A stretch of 36,636 nt of DNA from Chthoniobacter flavus (GTDB lineage: Bacteria > Verrucomicrobiota > Verrucomicrobiia > Chthoniobacterales > CAKUMP01). The stretch covers positions 1 to 36,636 of the forward strand of contig DYRR01000003.1 in the NCBI GenBank assembly GCA_020718605.1, written 5' to 3'. The first letter of the stretch is position 1. The number at the start of each line of letters is the position of its first letter. Below, one piece after another: positions 9,126 through 18,978 of this stretch. The notes below the pieces were generated by a model. The model did no database searches and was not told where the DNA came from. It was given only the letters and a program-made list of their open reading frames with translations. Both the position numbers and the translations under genes were made by a program.

Positions 9126-9601
9126 TCCGCCATCTCCACGGCGGCGACCGCCAGCGCGGCAATGCCCTCGCCGCGTCCGAGGCTGCCGAGGCCTTCGTTG
9201 GTGGTGGCTTTTATGCCGACCCGGCGCGGATCGAGCCCGAGCGCGGAGGAGAGGTTGGCGCGCATCGCGTCGAGATGCGGACCGATCTTCGGTTCCTCGG
9301 CGACGAGAGAGGTGTCCACATTCACGATGCGGGCGCCGGCGGCATCGAGGATCGCGCGGACCCGCCGGAGAATTTCCAGGCTGGAGATCCCCCCGATTGC
9401 GGGATCGGTGTTGGGAAAGTGATGGCCGATATCCCTCTCACCGGCCGCGCCGAGCAGCGCGTCGGCAATGGCATGGCAGAGCACATCGGCATCGGAGTGG
9501 CCCAGCAGACCGCGCCCGCCGGGAAAAGTCACACCCCCGAGCACGAGAATCCGCCCTTCCGCGAAGCGGTGGATATCATAACCGATGCCGGAGCGCGTCA
9601 T
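9122..9601 (-). CDS. ispF: 2-C-methyl-D-erythritol 2,4-cyclodiphosphate synthase
   Basis: RSGIGYDIHRFAEGR...LLGHSDADVLCHAIADALLGAAGERDIGHHFP...IKATTNEGLGSLGRGEGIAA. Start trimmed to ATG at 9601, overlapping suhB-like stop. Confidence 0.97.
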   Translation of the reverse strand: MTRSGIGYDIHRFAEGRILVLGGVTFPGGRGLLGHSDADVLCHAIADALLGAAGERDIGHHFPNTDPAIGGISSLEILRRVRAILDAAGARIVNVDTSLVAEEPKIGPHLDAMRANLSSALGLDPRRVGIKATTNEGLGSLGRGEGIAALAVAAVEMAE

Positions 9602-10350
9602 GAATGCAGTTGGAGATCCATCGTGCCGTTCCAAGCCACAATGGAGTACTTGTGCGGATTGTCGGGATGCGTGTCCGCGTTGACGCGTCCGCCCGCCGAT
9701 TCCACCAGCAGCACGCCCGCTGCGATATCCCACAGGCTCACACTGCTCTCGATGTAGGCGTCGAGGCGTCCGCTGGCCACGTAGGCGAGATCCAGCGCGG
9801 CGCTGCCCATCATGCGGCACTTGCGGGCGCGTTTCACCATCCGGTCGAGCGTGGGCAGCGAGGCGTTGATCGTCTCGATGGATTTGGAAAAACCGACCGT
9901 CACCATTGCGTCGGAAAGATCGGTGCGGGGGCTCACCCGGATGGGTTTGCTGTTGAGGAGCGGTGCCGAGCCGCGTTCGACGGTCCAGAGTTCATCCCGC
10001 ATGGGATCGTAAATGACGCCCAGACGCACCTCGTCCAGGAAACGCAGCGCGATGGAGATGCAGAAATGGGGGATGGAATAGAAATAATTCACCGTGCCAT
10101 CGATGGGATCCACGATCCACTCCCAGTCGCCGCCCTGCTTTCCGGAGATGCCCTCCTCACCGTAGAGCGCGTGGTCGGGAAACGCGCCCAATAGAATGCC
10201 GGCGATGAGATCCTGGGCCTGGACATCAAGTTCGAGTTTGATGTCGTGGGCTTCCCGGGCATTGACACCGAGTTCGCTTCCGAAGTTTTCGCGCAGCAGT
10301 TTCCCCGCTTCGCGGGCTGCGCGCACTGCAATATCGAGATGGTCGGACAT
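9598..10350 (-). CDS. suhB: Inositol monophosphatase family protein
   Basis: [68 protein letters not shown]. Confidence 0.93.
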   Translation of the reverse strand: MSDHLDIAVRAAREAGKLLRENFGSELGVNAREAHDIKLELDVQAQDLIAGILLGAFPDHALYGEEGISGKQGGDWEWIVDPIDGTVNYFYSIPHFCISIALRFLDEVRLGVIYDPMRDELWTVERGSAPLLNSKPIRVSPRTDLSDAMVTVGFSKSIETINASLPTLDRMVKRARKCRMMGSAALDLAYVASGRLDAYIESSVSLWDIAAGVLLVESAGGRVNADTHPDNPHKYSIVAWNGTMDLQLHS

Positions 10351-10390
10351 GAGGAACGGACTTGTAGCGCACGGAAGCGCGATCGACAAA

Positions 10391-10427
10391 AGAAAAACGG
10401 GAGAAGGAATCGCTTCCTTCTCCCGTT
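10391..10427 (-). terminator. Strong rho-independent terminator downstream of the Lys/Ala-rich gene
   Basis: Perfect 14-bp stem AACGGGAGAAGGAA/TTCCTTCTCCCGTT with 4-nt loop; minus strand continues TTTCTTTTG. Confidence 0.9.
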
Positions 10428-10485
10428 CCGGAATCAACCGCAGACGCCCGGTCGGCAAGCGGCAGGGCGCGCCGCGGGTTGGAAT

Positions 10486-10665
10486 TTATTTCTTGCCCTT
10501 CTTGGCGGGGGCTTTCTTCACCGCGACTTTTTTCTTCGCGGGAGCTTTCTTGGCAACGGCTTTTTTGGCCGGAGCTTTCTTGGCTACGGCTTTCTTGGCC
10601 GGGGCTTTCTTGGCAACGGCTTTTTTGGCCGGAGCTTTTTTGGCAGGAGCTTTTTTAGCTGGCAT
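10486..10665 (-). CDS. Small histone H1-like Lys/Ala/Pro-rich repeat protein
   Basis: [61 protein letters not shown]-like AAAGGGGGTG upstream; own terminator. Confidence 0.88.
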   Translation of the reverse strand: MPAKKAPAKKAPAKKAVAKKAPAKKAVAKKAPAKKAVAKKAPAKKKVAVKKAPAKKGKK

Positions 10666-10752
10666 GCAGGACACCCCCTTTCGTTCCGCAGTTGCGGAGG
10701 GAATCAAAGTGTGGAGAGATAATCACTTCTATGTGTGTGAACTAGTGATGTT

Positions 10753-11403
10753 TTATTTTTTCGTCAACAAATTTTCTTGCATCCCCTCAATTTTTTTTAT
10801 CAGCGCCACACCGAGCCCGCGCTTCGGCGCGGGTGGGAAACGATGCGAAGTGTGATCGGAAAAAAACATTTCGATCTCGTTCCAATCGCTTTCAAACCCT
10901 GTATCCATGCGGCTCACATCGTTTGCGATCACCGCGTCGCATTTTTTTTCGGCGAGTTTTTTTCGCGCGTATCGCGCGACATCGCGCGTCTCCGCAGCAA
11001 ATCCGATCACAAGAAATTTTCTTGGTGGAGACGGCAGTGATTTCAAAATGTCTCGCGTGGGAACGAGTTCGAGCGCGAATGCCGCTCCGCTTTTTTTGAT
11101 CTTCTCACGCGCAACGGATGCCGGCGTGTAATCGGCGACAGCCGCCGCCATCACGAGCGCGTCAATGCCCGCGAGATGCGAATGCACCGCGCGCAACATT
11201 TCCTCCGCAGTGGTCACGCGCACCAGGCGTGCGCCTTCCGGTGGCGCGAGCCACACTGGACCCGAGATCAGAGTCACCGTGTGTCTGCGGGCCAGTGCGG
11301 CTTCGGCAATGGCGTATCCCATTTTGCCGGAAGACCGGTTGCCGATAAACCGGACAGGATCGATCGGCTCGTGCGTGGGCCCGGCGGTGACGAGAAAATT
11401 CAT
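10753..11403 (-). CDS. coaB: Stand-alone phosphopantothenate-cysteine ligase (CoaB)
   Basis: [37 protein letters not shown]...[11 protein letters not shown]...IKK...LVPTRDIL...FAAET...NDVS. Start 11403 overlaps coaC stop. Confidence 0.93.
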   Translation of the reverse strand: MNFLVTAGPTHEPIDPVRFIGNRSSGKMGYAIAEAALARRHTVTLISGPVWLAPPEGARLVRVTTAEEMLRAVHSHLAGIDALVMAAAVADYTPASVAREKIKKSGAAFALELVPTRDILKSLPSPPRKFLVIGFAAETRDVARYARKKLAEKKCDAVIANDVSRMDTGFESDWNEIEMFFSDHTSHRFPPAPKRGLGVALIKKIEGMQENLLTKK

Positions 11404-11945
11404 GGTTGCCGCGCCTGAAGCAGCGTCAGTGCGCGCTCCATGATCCCATCGACCGGCCACAGCCGCCCGATGCCCTCGTATCCACAGGCCAGCATCCCCT
11501 CCTCGGGGCCGATAAAATCCGCGCCGCGCGTCCGCAATGTCTCCACATGGGCCTGCGTTGCGGGATGGGTCCACATCTTTCCGTTCATCGCGGGAGCAAT
11601 GAGCAACGGAGTGCGCGTGGCGAGAGCGATGGCCCCGAGCGCATCGCCCGCCAACCCCAGGGCAAGCCGCGCAATGCTGTCCGCCGTCGCGGGCGCGACA
11701 ATGAGCAGATCGGCGCGGTCGGCAAGCCCGATGTGGCCCGGACGCCACGATTCTTTCTCGTCAAAGAGATCGCACACGACGGGATTCTTCGAGAGCGTTT
11801 GAAGGGTGAGCGGCGTGATGAACTCCCGCGCGGCGGGGGTCATGATCACATGCGTGTCGTGGCCGGCTTTCACCAGACGACCCACCAGATCGGCGGCTTT
11901 GAATGCGGCGATGGATCCGGTGACGGCAACAAGGACGGTACTCAT
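11400..11945 (-). CDS. coaC: Stand-alone phosphopantothenoylcysteine decarboxylase flavoprotein (CoaC)
   Basis: VLVAVTGSIAAFKAADLVGRLVKAGHDTHVIMTPAAREFITPLTLQTLS...APATADSIARLALGLAGD...APAMNGKMWTHPATQ. Confidence 0.93.
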   Translation of the reverse strand: MSTVLVAVTGSIAAFKAADLVGRLVKAGHDTHVIMTPAAREFITPLTLQTLSKNPVVCDLFDEKESWRPGHIGLADRADLLIVAPATADSIARLALGLAGDALGAIALATRTPLLIAPAMNGKMWTHPATQAHVETLRTRGADFIGPEEGMLACGYEGIGRLWPVDGIMERALTLLQARQP

Positions 11946-12583
11946 GGCTGTTGTGTGGCTGGATCGGAGTCCGGGTGCGGGCTCATCCGGAGGGAGCGGT
12001 GGCGTTCCGCACACATGATGGCTCGAAAATTCGCCAGATCCTCCTCAATGGATCCGCTCGCGATGGTATAGCGGTACTCCCGCCAAAAGGCCATTTCCCG
12101 CCGCGCGTTGTCGATGCGGATATCAATTTGTTCGGGCGACTCGGTGCCGCGCTTCTCAAGCCGGCACCGCAGTTCATCGATGGTCGGCGGCATGATGAAG
12201 ACATCGGCCAGGGCGGTGTGGATCGCGGGATCGGCACACGCGCGGATCTGCGCCGCACCGGCGATGTCGATGTCGAGCAGCACGTCCGTGCCCGCGTCGA
12301 GATGATCCCGCACGGTGCGCAGCGGCGTCCCGTAGCGGTGCGCATGCACCGCCGCGTATTCAAGAAACCCCCCCGCTGAGACCATGGCGTCAAATTCCGG
12401 CCGGCCCACAAAATGATAATCCACACCGTCCTGCTCGCCCGGGCGCGGTGGCCGCGTGGTGCAGGATACCGAGAAGACAAAGTCCGCATTTTTCCGGAGA
12501 CCCTCGCGCAATGTCGTCTTGCCCGCGCCCGACGGTGCGGAAAGCACAAACAGAATTCCGGTGCGTGTGAATCGGTTATTCAA
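11942..12583 (-). CDS. gmk: Guanylate kinase
   Basis: RTGILFVLSAPSGAGKTTLREGL...SCTTRPPRPGEQDGVDYHFV...FLEYAAVHAHRYGTP. Best start is TTG at 12583 overlapping the yicC stop; the track ORF runs upstream into yicC. Confidence 0.94.
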   Translation of the reverse strand: MNNRFTRTGILFVLSAPSGAGKTTLREGLRKNADFVFSVSCTTRPPRPGEQDGVDYHFVGRPEFDAMVSAGGFLEYAAVHAHRYGTPLRTVRDHLDAGTDVLLDIDIAGAAQIRACADPAIHTALADVFIMPPTIDELRCRLEKRGTESPEQIDIRIDNARREMAFWREYRYTIASGSIEEDLANFRAIMCAERHRSLRMSPHPDSDPATQQP

Positions 12584-13448
12584 TGTTCTGAACCTGTTCC
12601 CGGATTTTCTCCATTTCGGATTTGCAGGCAACCACGCACTGGGAAATTTCGGCGTCGTTTGCTTTTGCCCCGAGAGTGTTGAGTTCCCGGGCGATTTCCT
12701 GTGTGAGAAAATCCAAAGGCCGCCCCACGGGCTCCGAACTTCGGAGTTGGTGTGCGAACTGGGCAAGATGACTCTCCAACCGCGTGAGTTCCTCTGAGAT
12801 GTCGGAACGGTCGGCAAAATATGCCAACTCACGCAGAAGGCGCTCGTCCTGCGCCTCGGTGGCGAATCCCGATTTGTGCAGACGCTCGCGCAGAGCCTCA
12901 CCGAAGCGTTTGGTCACTGCGGGATGCAGAGCCCGGATGCGGCGGATGGTCTGGCGCACATTTTTCAGGCGCCCGATGAGATCCTTGGCGAGATGCTTGC
13001 CCTCCCGCAGGCGCATCACGGAGAGATCGGCCAGGGCGGCGTCCAACGCCTCCAGCACTTTTGGCCAGGCGTCCTCCGGCAGAAGCCGCTTGTCCGAAAG
13101 CGCCAGTACGCCCGGCACGCGGGCGATCATCTCCAGATCGATCTCGCCCTTGAGCTTGAGATCCGAACGCAGATCCACCAGCGCATCCCGGACTTTACGC
13201 GCGAGATCCCGGTCCACTTTCGGCTCCGCATTGCCGCCGGAAAAAGAGGCGTCCACGGCCACGTTGAGCCGTCCGCGCGAGACGGCGCGGTGGACCGTCT
13301 CCCGCACCTGCATTTCCAGCGAGGAAAGATCCCTCGGCAGACTCACGCTCACATCGGTCTGCTTGCGGTTCACCGACTGGATTTCCACCGTATAGCGGGC
13401 GCCTCCATTCGCCGCGCTCCCGCGGCCATATCCTGTCATGCTTTTCAT
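12576..13448 (-). CDS. yicC: YicC-family endoribonuclease-like protein
   Basis: MKSMTGYGRG...EIQSVNRKQTDVSVSLPRDLSSLEMQVRETVHRAVSRGRLNV; C-terminal RPLDFLTQEIARELNTLGAKAND. Confidence 0.96.
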   Translation of the reverse strand: MKSMTGYGRGSAANGGARYTVEIQSVNRKQTDVSVSLPRDLSSLEMQVRETVHRAVSRGRLNVAVDASFSGGNAEPKVDRDLARKVRDALVDLRSDLKLKGEIDLEMIARVPGVLALSDKRLLPEDAWPKVLEALDAALADLSVMRLREGKHLAKDLIGRLKNVRQTIRRIRALHPAVTKRFGEALRERLHKSGFATEAQDERLLRELAYFADRSDISEELTRLESHLAQFAHQLRSSEPVGRPLDFLTQEIARELNTLGAKANDAEISQCVVACKSEMEKIREQVQNIE

Positions 13449-13479
13449 CGGGTTCTGATTTTTGGGGGATGGGCGGGGA

Positions 13480-14688
13480 TTATTTCAAAAGAATCTCCGC
13501 AGCCTGCGAGACATCCTTGTCTCCGCGCCCGGAGAGATTGATCACGGTGATGTGTTCCTTCGGCAGGGTCGGGCCGTGTTTGAGAATCCAGGCGACGGCG
13601 TGTGCGCTTTCCAGCGCGGGGATGATGCCCTCGGTCTCCGCCAGTTCCCGGAATGCGGCAAGCGCCTGGTCATCCGTCGCAAAATCATACTCGATGCGTC
13701 CGCGATCGCGGTAATAGCTGTGCTCCGGCCCGATGGCGGCGTAGTCGAGCCCCGCCGACACGGAGTGCGTGAGTTGGATCTGGCCCTGCGCATCGGCGAG
13801 AAGCCAGGTTTTTGTCCCCTGTAAAACCCCGAGACGGCCGCCCTGGAAGCGCGCGGCATGGCGGCCCTCGATGATTCCGTCCCCACCCGCCTCGACGCCC
13901 ATCATGCGGACACCCGGGTCATCCAGAAAGGGGTGGAAAAGGCCGATGGCATTGCTGCCGCCGCCGACACAGGCCACCAGCAGATCCGGCAGACGACCTT
14001 CGCGTTCAAGAATCTGGCGCCGCGTTTCCACCCCGATCACACGATGAAAATCACGGACCATCATGGGATACGGATGCGAACCCAGCGCCGACCCGAGGAT
14101 GTAATGGGTGGTCCGCACATTGGTGACCCAGTCGCGCATCGCTTCATTGATGGCTTCCTTGAGCGTGGCCTGTCCTGCCGTCACGGGCACGACTTTGGCG
14201 CCGAGAAAACGCATCCGCGCCACATTGAGCGCCTGGCGCTCCATGTCCACCGCGCCCATGTAAATAACGCACTCGCAACCGAACCGCGCCGCCACGGTGG
14301 CCGTCGCGACTCCGTGTTGACCCGCGCCCGTTTCCGCAATGATGCGGTGCTTGCCCATGCGCCGGGCGAGCAGGATCTGGCCCAGCGCGTTATTGATCTT
14401 GTGCGCACCCGTGTGGAGAAGATCCTCGCGCTTGAGATAAATCCTCCCGCTCCCGATCTTTTCGGAAAGCCGCCCGGCATGGTACAACGGGGTGGGGCGT
14501 CCGGCGAAATCGCCCAGCAGATCGTCCAGTTCCGCCTGAAATGAGGCGTCCGCACGGGCTGCCTCGTATTCGCGCGTCAGTTCGTCGAGAGCCGTGATGA
14601 GCGTCTCGGGAACAAAACGCCCGCCATACGGGCCGAAATGGCCGTGTGCGTCGGGAAGTGAATTTGCCTGGATATCTGGAGTGGTCAT
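13480..14688 (-). CDS. trpB: Tryptophan synthase beta chain
   Basis: [72 protein letters not shown]. Confidence 0.98.
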   Translation of the reverse strand: MTTPDIQANSLPDAHGHFGPYGGRFVPETLITALDELTREYEAARADASFQAELDDLLGDFAGRPTPLYHAGRLSEKIGSGRIYLKREDLLHTGAHKINNALGQILLARRMGKHRIIAETGAGQHGVATATVAARFGCECVIYMGAVDMERQALNVARMRFLGAKVVPVTAGQATLKEAINEAMRDWVTNVRTTHYILGSALGSHPYPMMVRDFHRVIGVETRRQILEREGRLPDLLVACVGGGSNAIGLFHPFLDDPGVRMMGVEAGGDGIIEGRHAARFQGGRLGVLQGTKTWLLADAQGQIQLTHSVSAGLDYAAIGPEHSYYRDRGRIEYDFATDDQALAAFRELAETEGIIPALESAHAVAWILKHGPTLPKEHITVINLSGRGDKDVSQAAEILLK

Positions 14689-14824
14689 GAAGTCGCCGGA
14701 TTTCCGCCGGGCCGGATGCGGCCCCTCGGAAGAACGGCAAACATGGCATTCCCGGGCGCGCCCCGGCAAATGAAATCTGAACCCGGCCCCACCGAACCAC
14801 GCTCTTCCGATTGAGGCTGCGGAA

Positions 14825-15037
14825 TCACCCCTCCGAGATCACTGCGGATTCGCGGATCACGTCGCTCAGCAAGGCGTGAAATTCCGCCAATCCCGTGCTG
14901 GGAATGATCACGGTGTTTCTGCGGCCATGCGCCTCTTCGGTGATGCGCAGGAAATTCCCGCGTTCGTTCTGGCGGTATTCGATGGCAAAATGCTTGCGTT
15001 CGACTTGCAGTTCTCTGCTGGAGATGATGTTTTCCAT
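14825..15037 (-). CDS. Small PUR-alpha-like/DUF3276-type nucleic-acid-binding protein (70 aa)
   Basis: [70 protein letters not shown] resembles bacterial PUR repeats. Confidence 0.55.
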   Translation of the reverse strand: MENIISSRELQVERKHFAIEYRQNERGNFLRITEEAHGRRNTVIIPSTGLAEFHALLSDVIRESAVISEG

Positions 15038-15153
15038 GATTGGGTGTATTCCGGGGGAAAAATACAGGACCGGTATTTGCCGGAGACCGCCCTGACTATG
15101 GCGATTTTCCATCGGTGACCAGTCTTTTTCTCGGAACGACGGAATTTTTCCCG

Positions 15154-15296
15154 CCCGAATCATTACGATTCTCTGGAGGATATAAAAAAATGGGGAAATT
15201 GTGCGGCGGGCGATCCCGCTCCTCCCGGAGCGGGCTACAGGCGGCTTCGTAGCCCTGCGCGGGAGCGCAGGGATCTGCCACTGCTAATGATCGGGG
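15154..15296. repeat. Dispersed intergenic element, copy 1 (imperfect TIRs, two hairpins)
   Basis: CCCGAATCATTACGATT...CTGCTAATGATCGGGG; core GATCCCGCTCCTCCCGGAGCGGGCTACAGGCGGCTTCGTAGCCCTGCGCGGGAGCGCAGGGATCTGCC nearly identical to 28697-28764. Confidence 0.9.
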
Positions 15297-15325
15297 TCTC
15301 CCGGGGATTCTTCGCCACAGCGGAC

Positions 15326-16300
15326 TCAATTTCCCCGCTGGAACACCTGCAAAAAAGCCGCCTCGATGGCCAGGGCTTCCTGGACATTCCGGCCCAGTTG
15401 ATCGCGCAATTCCTCCAGACGGTCGATCGCTTCCATCGCCGTTTTGTCCGTTATTGCCCGGGAAAGCACTTCGGTGGCCTCCGCGAAATCGGGATAATCC
15501 AGACGGGCCATCCCCTGGCGCTGCCGCAACACATCGGCCCACCAGCCGACCAGGGTTTCCATGAGTCTCTGGCGCACCCCGGCATATTCGGATGCGGCCA
15601 GTGCCTCGAAGTAATCCTCCCGCCCCGCCAGCCAGCGCCCGTCGGTCGTTTGTTTGTAGCGGGCCGACTCCGCTTTCATTTCCTCATCAACGGATTTTGA
15701 GATGCGGCCCTTGATGGCGGCAAGCTGTTCATGGAAATCCCGGGCCAGTGCGAACGCATCGGAGAATCCGCTCTTTGGCCGACGGGCGTTATCCCGAAGC
15801 AATTCCAGCACCGCCCGTTCGTCCCCGGTTACGGTGTGGTCGGCAGTCTCGCGAAGCGGGACCATGATGCAGCGGGAAAGGATCGTATCGAGCAGCATCT
15901 GGGGCTGGGCGCTGAGCAGCAGCAGCATGCTGTTGGCCGGCGGTTCCTCGAGCGTTTTCAAAAACGCATTCGCCGCCTGCGGTTGCATCCGGTCGGCCTC
16001 GCGGATAATCGCAACCTTTGTCCCCGGTCCCGAGGCCTTGAGTTGGAGGGCATGCTCGATCTCGCGGATCTGTTCGACAAGAATGCGCCGGGACTTGGAT
16101 TCCGGTGCGGCGATGCGCACATCGGCTCCGGCCAAAGGATCGCGGCCCGGAGGGGTTGAGTTCACCAGGCCGCAGAGATCCGAGGCCAGTGCCGTCTTGC
16201 CGCTGCCTGCGGGACCGGTGATCAAATACGCATGCGCAAGACGACCGGCCCGGTGCGCCCGCTTCAAATAATCTAATGCCGTGTCTCTGGAAAATGCCAT
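15326..16300 (-). CDS. holB: DNA polymerase III delta' subunit
   Basis: LKRAHRAGRLAHAYLITGPAGSGKTALASDLC...VEQIREIEHALQLKASGPGTKVAIIREADRMQPQAANAFLKTLEEPPANSMLLLLS. Confidence 0.92.
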   Translation of the reverse strand: MAFSRDTALDYLKRAHRAGRLAHAYLITGPAGSGKTALASDLCGLVNSTPPGRDPLAGADVRIAAPESKSRRILVEQIREIEHALQLKASGPGTKVAIIREADRMQPQAANAFLKTLEEPPANSMLLLLSAQPQMLLDTILSRCIMVPLRETADHTVTGDERAVLELLRDNARRPKSGFSDAFALARDFHEQLAAIKGRISKSVDEEMKAESARYKQTTDGRWLAGREDYFEALAASEYAGVRQRLMETLVGWWADVLRQRQGMARLDYPDFAEATEVLSRAITDKTAMEAIDRLEELRDQLGRNVQEALAIEAAFLQVFQRGN

Positions 16301-16312
16301 GCTATGGGGTGC

Positions 16313-16993
16313 TCAGGAAATCCGCGCTTCCCCGAAGGCGGGCGGCGGAAAAATTCCATGGATCTGTCCGGATAGGATTTCTAGGATCTCCGACTCGATC
16401 TCCCGCTCCGGACGCGACGCGTCCAGGCGGCGCACCCGGGACGGACACGCTTGTGCAAGACGCAGATACCCCGCCCGCACCGCCTCGTAAAAGGCGTCCG
16501 GCTCCTGCTCCATCCGGTCGGGCGGAGCCTCCGGATTGTTTCGGGCCGCCATCCGTCGGCGGGCTTCCGCAAGATCCAGATCGAGCAGGAAAGTGACATC
16601 AGGCAGGCAGCCTCCCACGGCAAAATCGTTGATGAACGCGACCGTGTCGGGCGCGAGCCGCCGGGCGACTCCTTGGTACACCGTGGTCGAGTCGAGAAAA
16701 CGGTCGCAAATCACCACCGCTCCGCGCTCCAACGCGGGCCGGATCCGCTCGCGGACGAGCTGGGCGCGGCTGGCCGTGAAGAGCAACAGCTCCGACTCCG
16801 GACACATTCCCAGGCCTTCCGGAGCGAACTGGAGCAAATGCCGGATGCACTCTCCGAGCGCGGTGCCGCCGGGCTCCCGCAGGACATCCACCTCGCGTCC
16901 CAGGGTGCGCAGCCTTTCGGACAGGAGAGAAATCTGCGTGGACTTGCCGCAGCCTTCCGAGCCTTCGAAACTGATAAAAACTCCCTGGTTCAT
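16313..16993 (-). CDS. tmk: Thymidylate kinase
   Basis: GVFISFEGSEGCGKSTQ...DVLREPGGTALGECIR...VICDRFLDSTTVYQGVAR...FLLDLDL. Confidence 0.96.
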   Translation of the reverse strand: MNQGVFISFEGSEGCGKSTQISLLSERLRTLGREVDVLREPGGTALGECIRHLLQFAPEGLGMCPESELLLFTASRAQLVRERIRPALERGAVVICDRFLDSTTVYQGVARRLAPDTVAFINDFAVGGCLPDVTFLLDLDLAEARRRMAARNNPEAPPDRMEQEPDAFYEAVRAGYLRLAQACPSRVRRLDASRPEREIESEILEILSGQIHGIFPPPAFGEARIS

Positions 16994-17049
16994 GCGGCGG
17001 AGATTTTTGACCGGTCCGATTCCCGTTGTCGATGACAATGCTTGGGGGT

Positions 17050-18117
17050 ATGGTGGAGCCCGTGTCATCCCCGATCCACATCTGTTTTGTCGAGACCGAA
17101 GAGGACGCGGAAAAGTTTTTCTGCGACCATCTGGATTGCGACGACGTGGAGCTTTCCTTCGTGTCCGGCCTCGACGAGGTGGACCCCGAAGTGGAGATTC
17201 TCTCCACCTTCATCTATTCCAAAATCGACCGGGCCTTCCTCGATGCGCATCCCATGCTGCGCCTTGTGGCGACCCGCTCCAATGCCATGGAACACATCGA
17301 CCATGCGGGGTGTTCCGAGCGCGATGTGCGGGTGATGAACGTTACCGAGTGCGGCGAAAACACGGTGGCGGAATACACCTTCGCGCTCATCCTGGCCCTC
17401 TCCCGCAGGCTGCGCGAGGCGATGGACAGCACCGCCCGCGGCAATTTTCAATACTCCGAATTGCGTGGAATCGATCTTATGGGGCGCATGCTCGGCATCG
17501 TGGGCGCGGGGCGCACCGGCCTCCACACCATCCGCATCGCCAAGGGGTTCGGAATGAATGTCCTGGCATTCGATCCGCAGCCAAATCCGGCCACCGCCCG
17601 TGACCTTGGCTTTGAATATGTCTCCTTTGATGAATTGCTGGAGCGCTCGGATATCATTTCCATCCATGCCCCCCCCGCCCCCGACACCCGCCATCTCATG
17701 GATGCCGGGGCGTTCGCCAAGTGCAAGATGGGTGCCCTGATCATCAACACCGCGCATGGCAGTCTCATCGACACCCCGGCACTGCTGAGGGCGCTCGACG
17801 AGGGGCGGATCGCCGGGGCCGGCCTCGATGTGCTCGAAGAGGAGCGCGTCATGAAAAAGGAGTCCGCCTCCATCATTGGCGAACAGATCGTGCGCAACCT
17901 GCGCGCCATCTCTTCGACCGATCAACTCCGCAAACAAAGCCCCCAGCGGGTGGCCGAACTGCGCGGGGTGATCCAAAACCGCGCCCTGATTTCCCGCCCC
18001 AATGTCGTCGTGACCCCCCATATCGCCTACAATAGCTACGAATCGGTCCAGCGCATCCTCGACACCACCCTTTCCTCCATTCATGCCGCCAAGGAAGAGA
18101 TTCTGAAAGCGCGTTGA
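17050..18117 (+). CDS. D-isomer-specific 2-hydroxyacid dehydrogenase
   Basis: GRMLGIVGAGRTGLHTIRIAKGFGMNVLAFDP, DIISIHAPPAPDTRHLMD, GALIINTAHGSLIDTPALLRALDEGRIAGAGLDVLE, NVVVTPHIAYNS. Start uncertain (17026 possible). Confidence 0.93.
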   Translation: MVEPVSSPIHICFVETEEDAEKFFCDHLDCDDVELSFVSGLDEVDPEVEILSTFIYSKIDRAFLDAHPMLRLVATRSNAMEHIDHAGCSERDVRVMNVTECGENTVAEYTFALILALSRRLREAMDSTARGNFQYSELRGIDLMGRMLGIVGAGRTGLHTIRIAKGFGMNVLAFDPQPNPATARDLGFEYVSFDELLERSDIISIHAPPAPDTRHLMDAGAFAKCKMGALIINTAHGSLIDTPALLRALDEGRIAGAGLDVLEEERVMKKESASIIGEQIVRNLRAISSTDQLRKQSPQRVAELRGVIQNRALISRPNVVVTPHIAYNSYESVQRILDTTLSSIHAAKEEILKAR

Positions 18118-18152
18118 CGAATGCGGGCGCCTGGGTGTCTGATGATGCTGCG

Positions 18153-18548
18153 ATGATTTACTTCTGGATATTTCTCGGGGGCGGGCTCGGCAGCCTGGCC
18201 CGGTTCCTGGGATCCGGGGCGGTGGCGCGCTGCTTCGGCGAAACCTTCCCATGGGGAACCCTGCTGGTGAATGTCACGGGCTCGCTTCTCATCGGCATGT
18301 TCGCCGCCCTCACGGGACCCGATGGACGCTGGCTGGTCGCACCCGCCGCGCGGCAGTTTGTCATGATCGGAGTGCTCGGGGGGTTCACCACATTTTCCTC
18401 GTTCAGCCTCCAAACTCTCGAACTGGCCCGCGACGGCGACTGGCTGCGGGCGGGCCTCAACGCGGTCCTGTCCCTCGTGCTCTGCCTCGCCGCCGTCTGG
18501 CTGGGCCATATCCTCGCCTCCACCCTCAACTTCTGGAAAGGTCTTTGA
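18153..18548 (+). CDS. crcB: Fluoride channel CrcB/FluC
   Basis: GGGLGSLARFLGS...FPWGTLLVNVTGSLLIGMFAAL...GVLGGFTTFSSFSLQTLEL. Confidence 0.96.
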   Translation: MIYFWIFLGGGLGSLARFLGSGAVARCFGETFPWGTLLVNVTGSLLIGMFAALTGPDGRWLVAPAARQFVMIGVLGGFTTFSSFSLQTLELARDGDWLRAGLNAVLSLVLCLAAVWLGHILASTLNFWKGL

Positions 18549-18553
18549 TTTTT

Positions 18554-18910
18554 ATGCAAATCCCACACGAAGCCGTCCGACTGGCCATTTACCTCGGGGA
18601 AAGCGACCGCTGGCATCACCGGCCCCTCTACGAAGCCATCGTACTTGAGGCGCGCGAACGGCATCTCGCCGGAGCCACGGTGCTGCGCGGTCCGATCGGG
18701 TTCGGCAAATCCAGCCGGCTCCACACCGCCAAAATCCTGCGCCTCTCCGACGACCTTCCCATCGTCATCGAGATCGTGGATTCGGAGGAAAAAATCAACG
18801 CGTTCCTGCCCGTTCTGGACGAAATGATGCAGGGTGGTCTCCTGACCATGGAACCGGTGCGCGTCCTCGACTACCGCGCGGGCACTCCGGCGAACGACAC
18901 CCCCGCGTAG
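18554..18910 (+). CDS. DUF190 family protein, in tandem with crcB
   Basis: AVRLAIYLGESDRWHHRPLYEAIVLEARERHLAGATVLRGPIGFGKSSRLHTAKILRLSDDLPIVIEIVDSEEKI. Confidence 0.9.
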   Translation: MQIPHEAVRLAIYLGESDRWHHRPLYEAIVLEARERHLAGATVLRGPIGFGKSSRLHTAKILRLSDDLPIVIEIVDSEEKINAFLPVLDEMMQGGLLTMEPVRVLDYRAGTPANDTPA

Positions 18911-18978
18911 CGGCGGGCGGAAGCGGGCCGACACGCTGCGGTCCAACACCGAAAAGGTCGTCAGAGCCGCGTTCGGGG

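Noticed and set aside
10486-10665. PAKKA tandem repeats considered as a CRISPR or minisatellite
   Set aside because: Repeats are in frame, coding, with SD and terminator; no spacer structure.
15096-15542. 148-aa minus ORF sharing ADP(C)APAQGYEAACSPLREERDRPPH with the 28032-28856 ORF
   Set aside because: The shared peptide is only the translated dispersed repeat (copies 1 and 2), not a protein domain.
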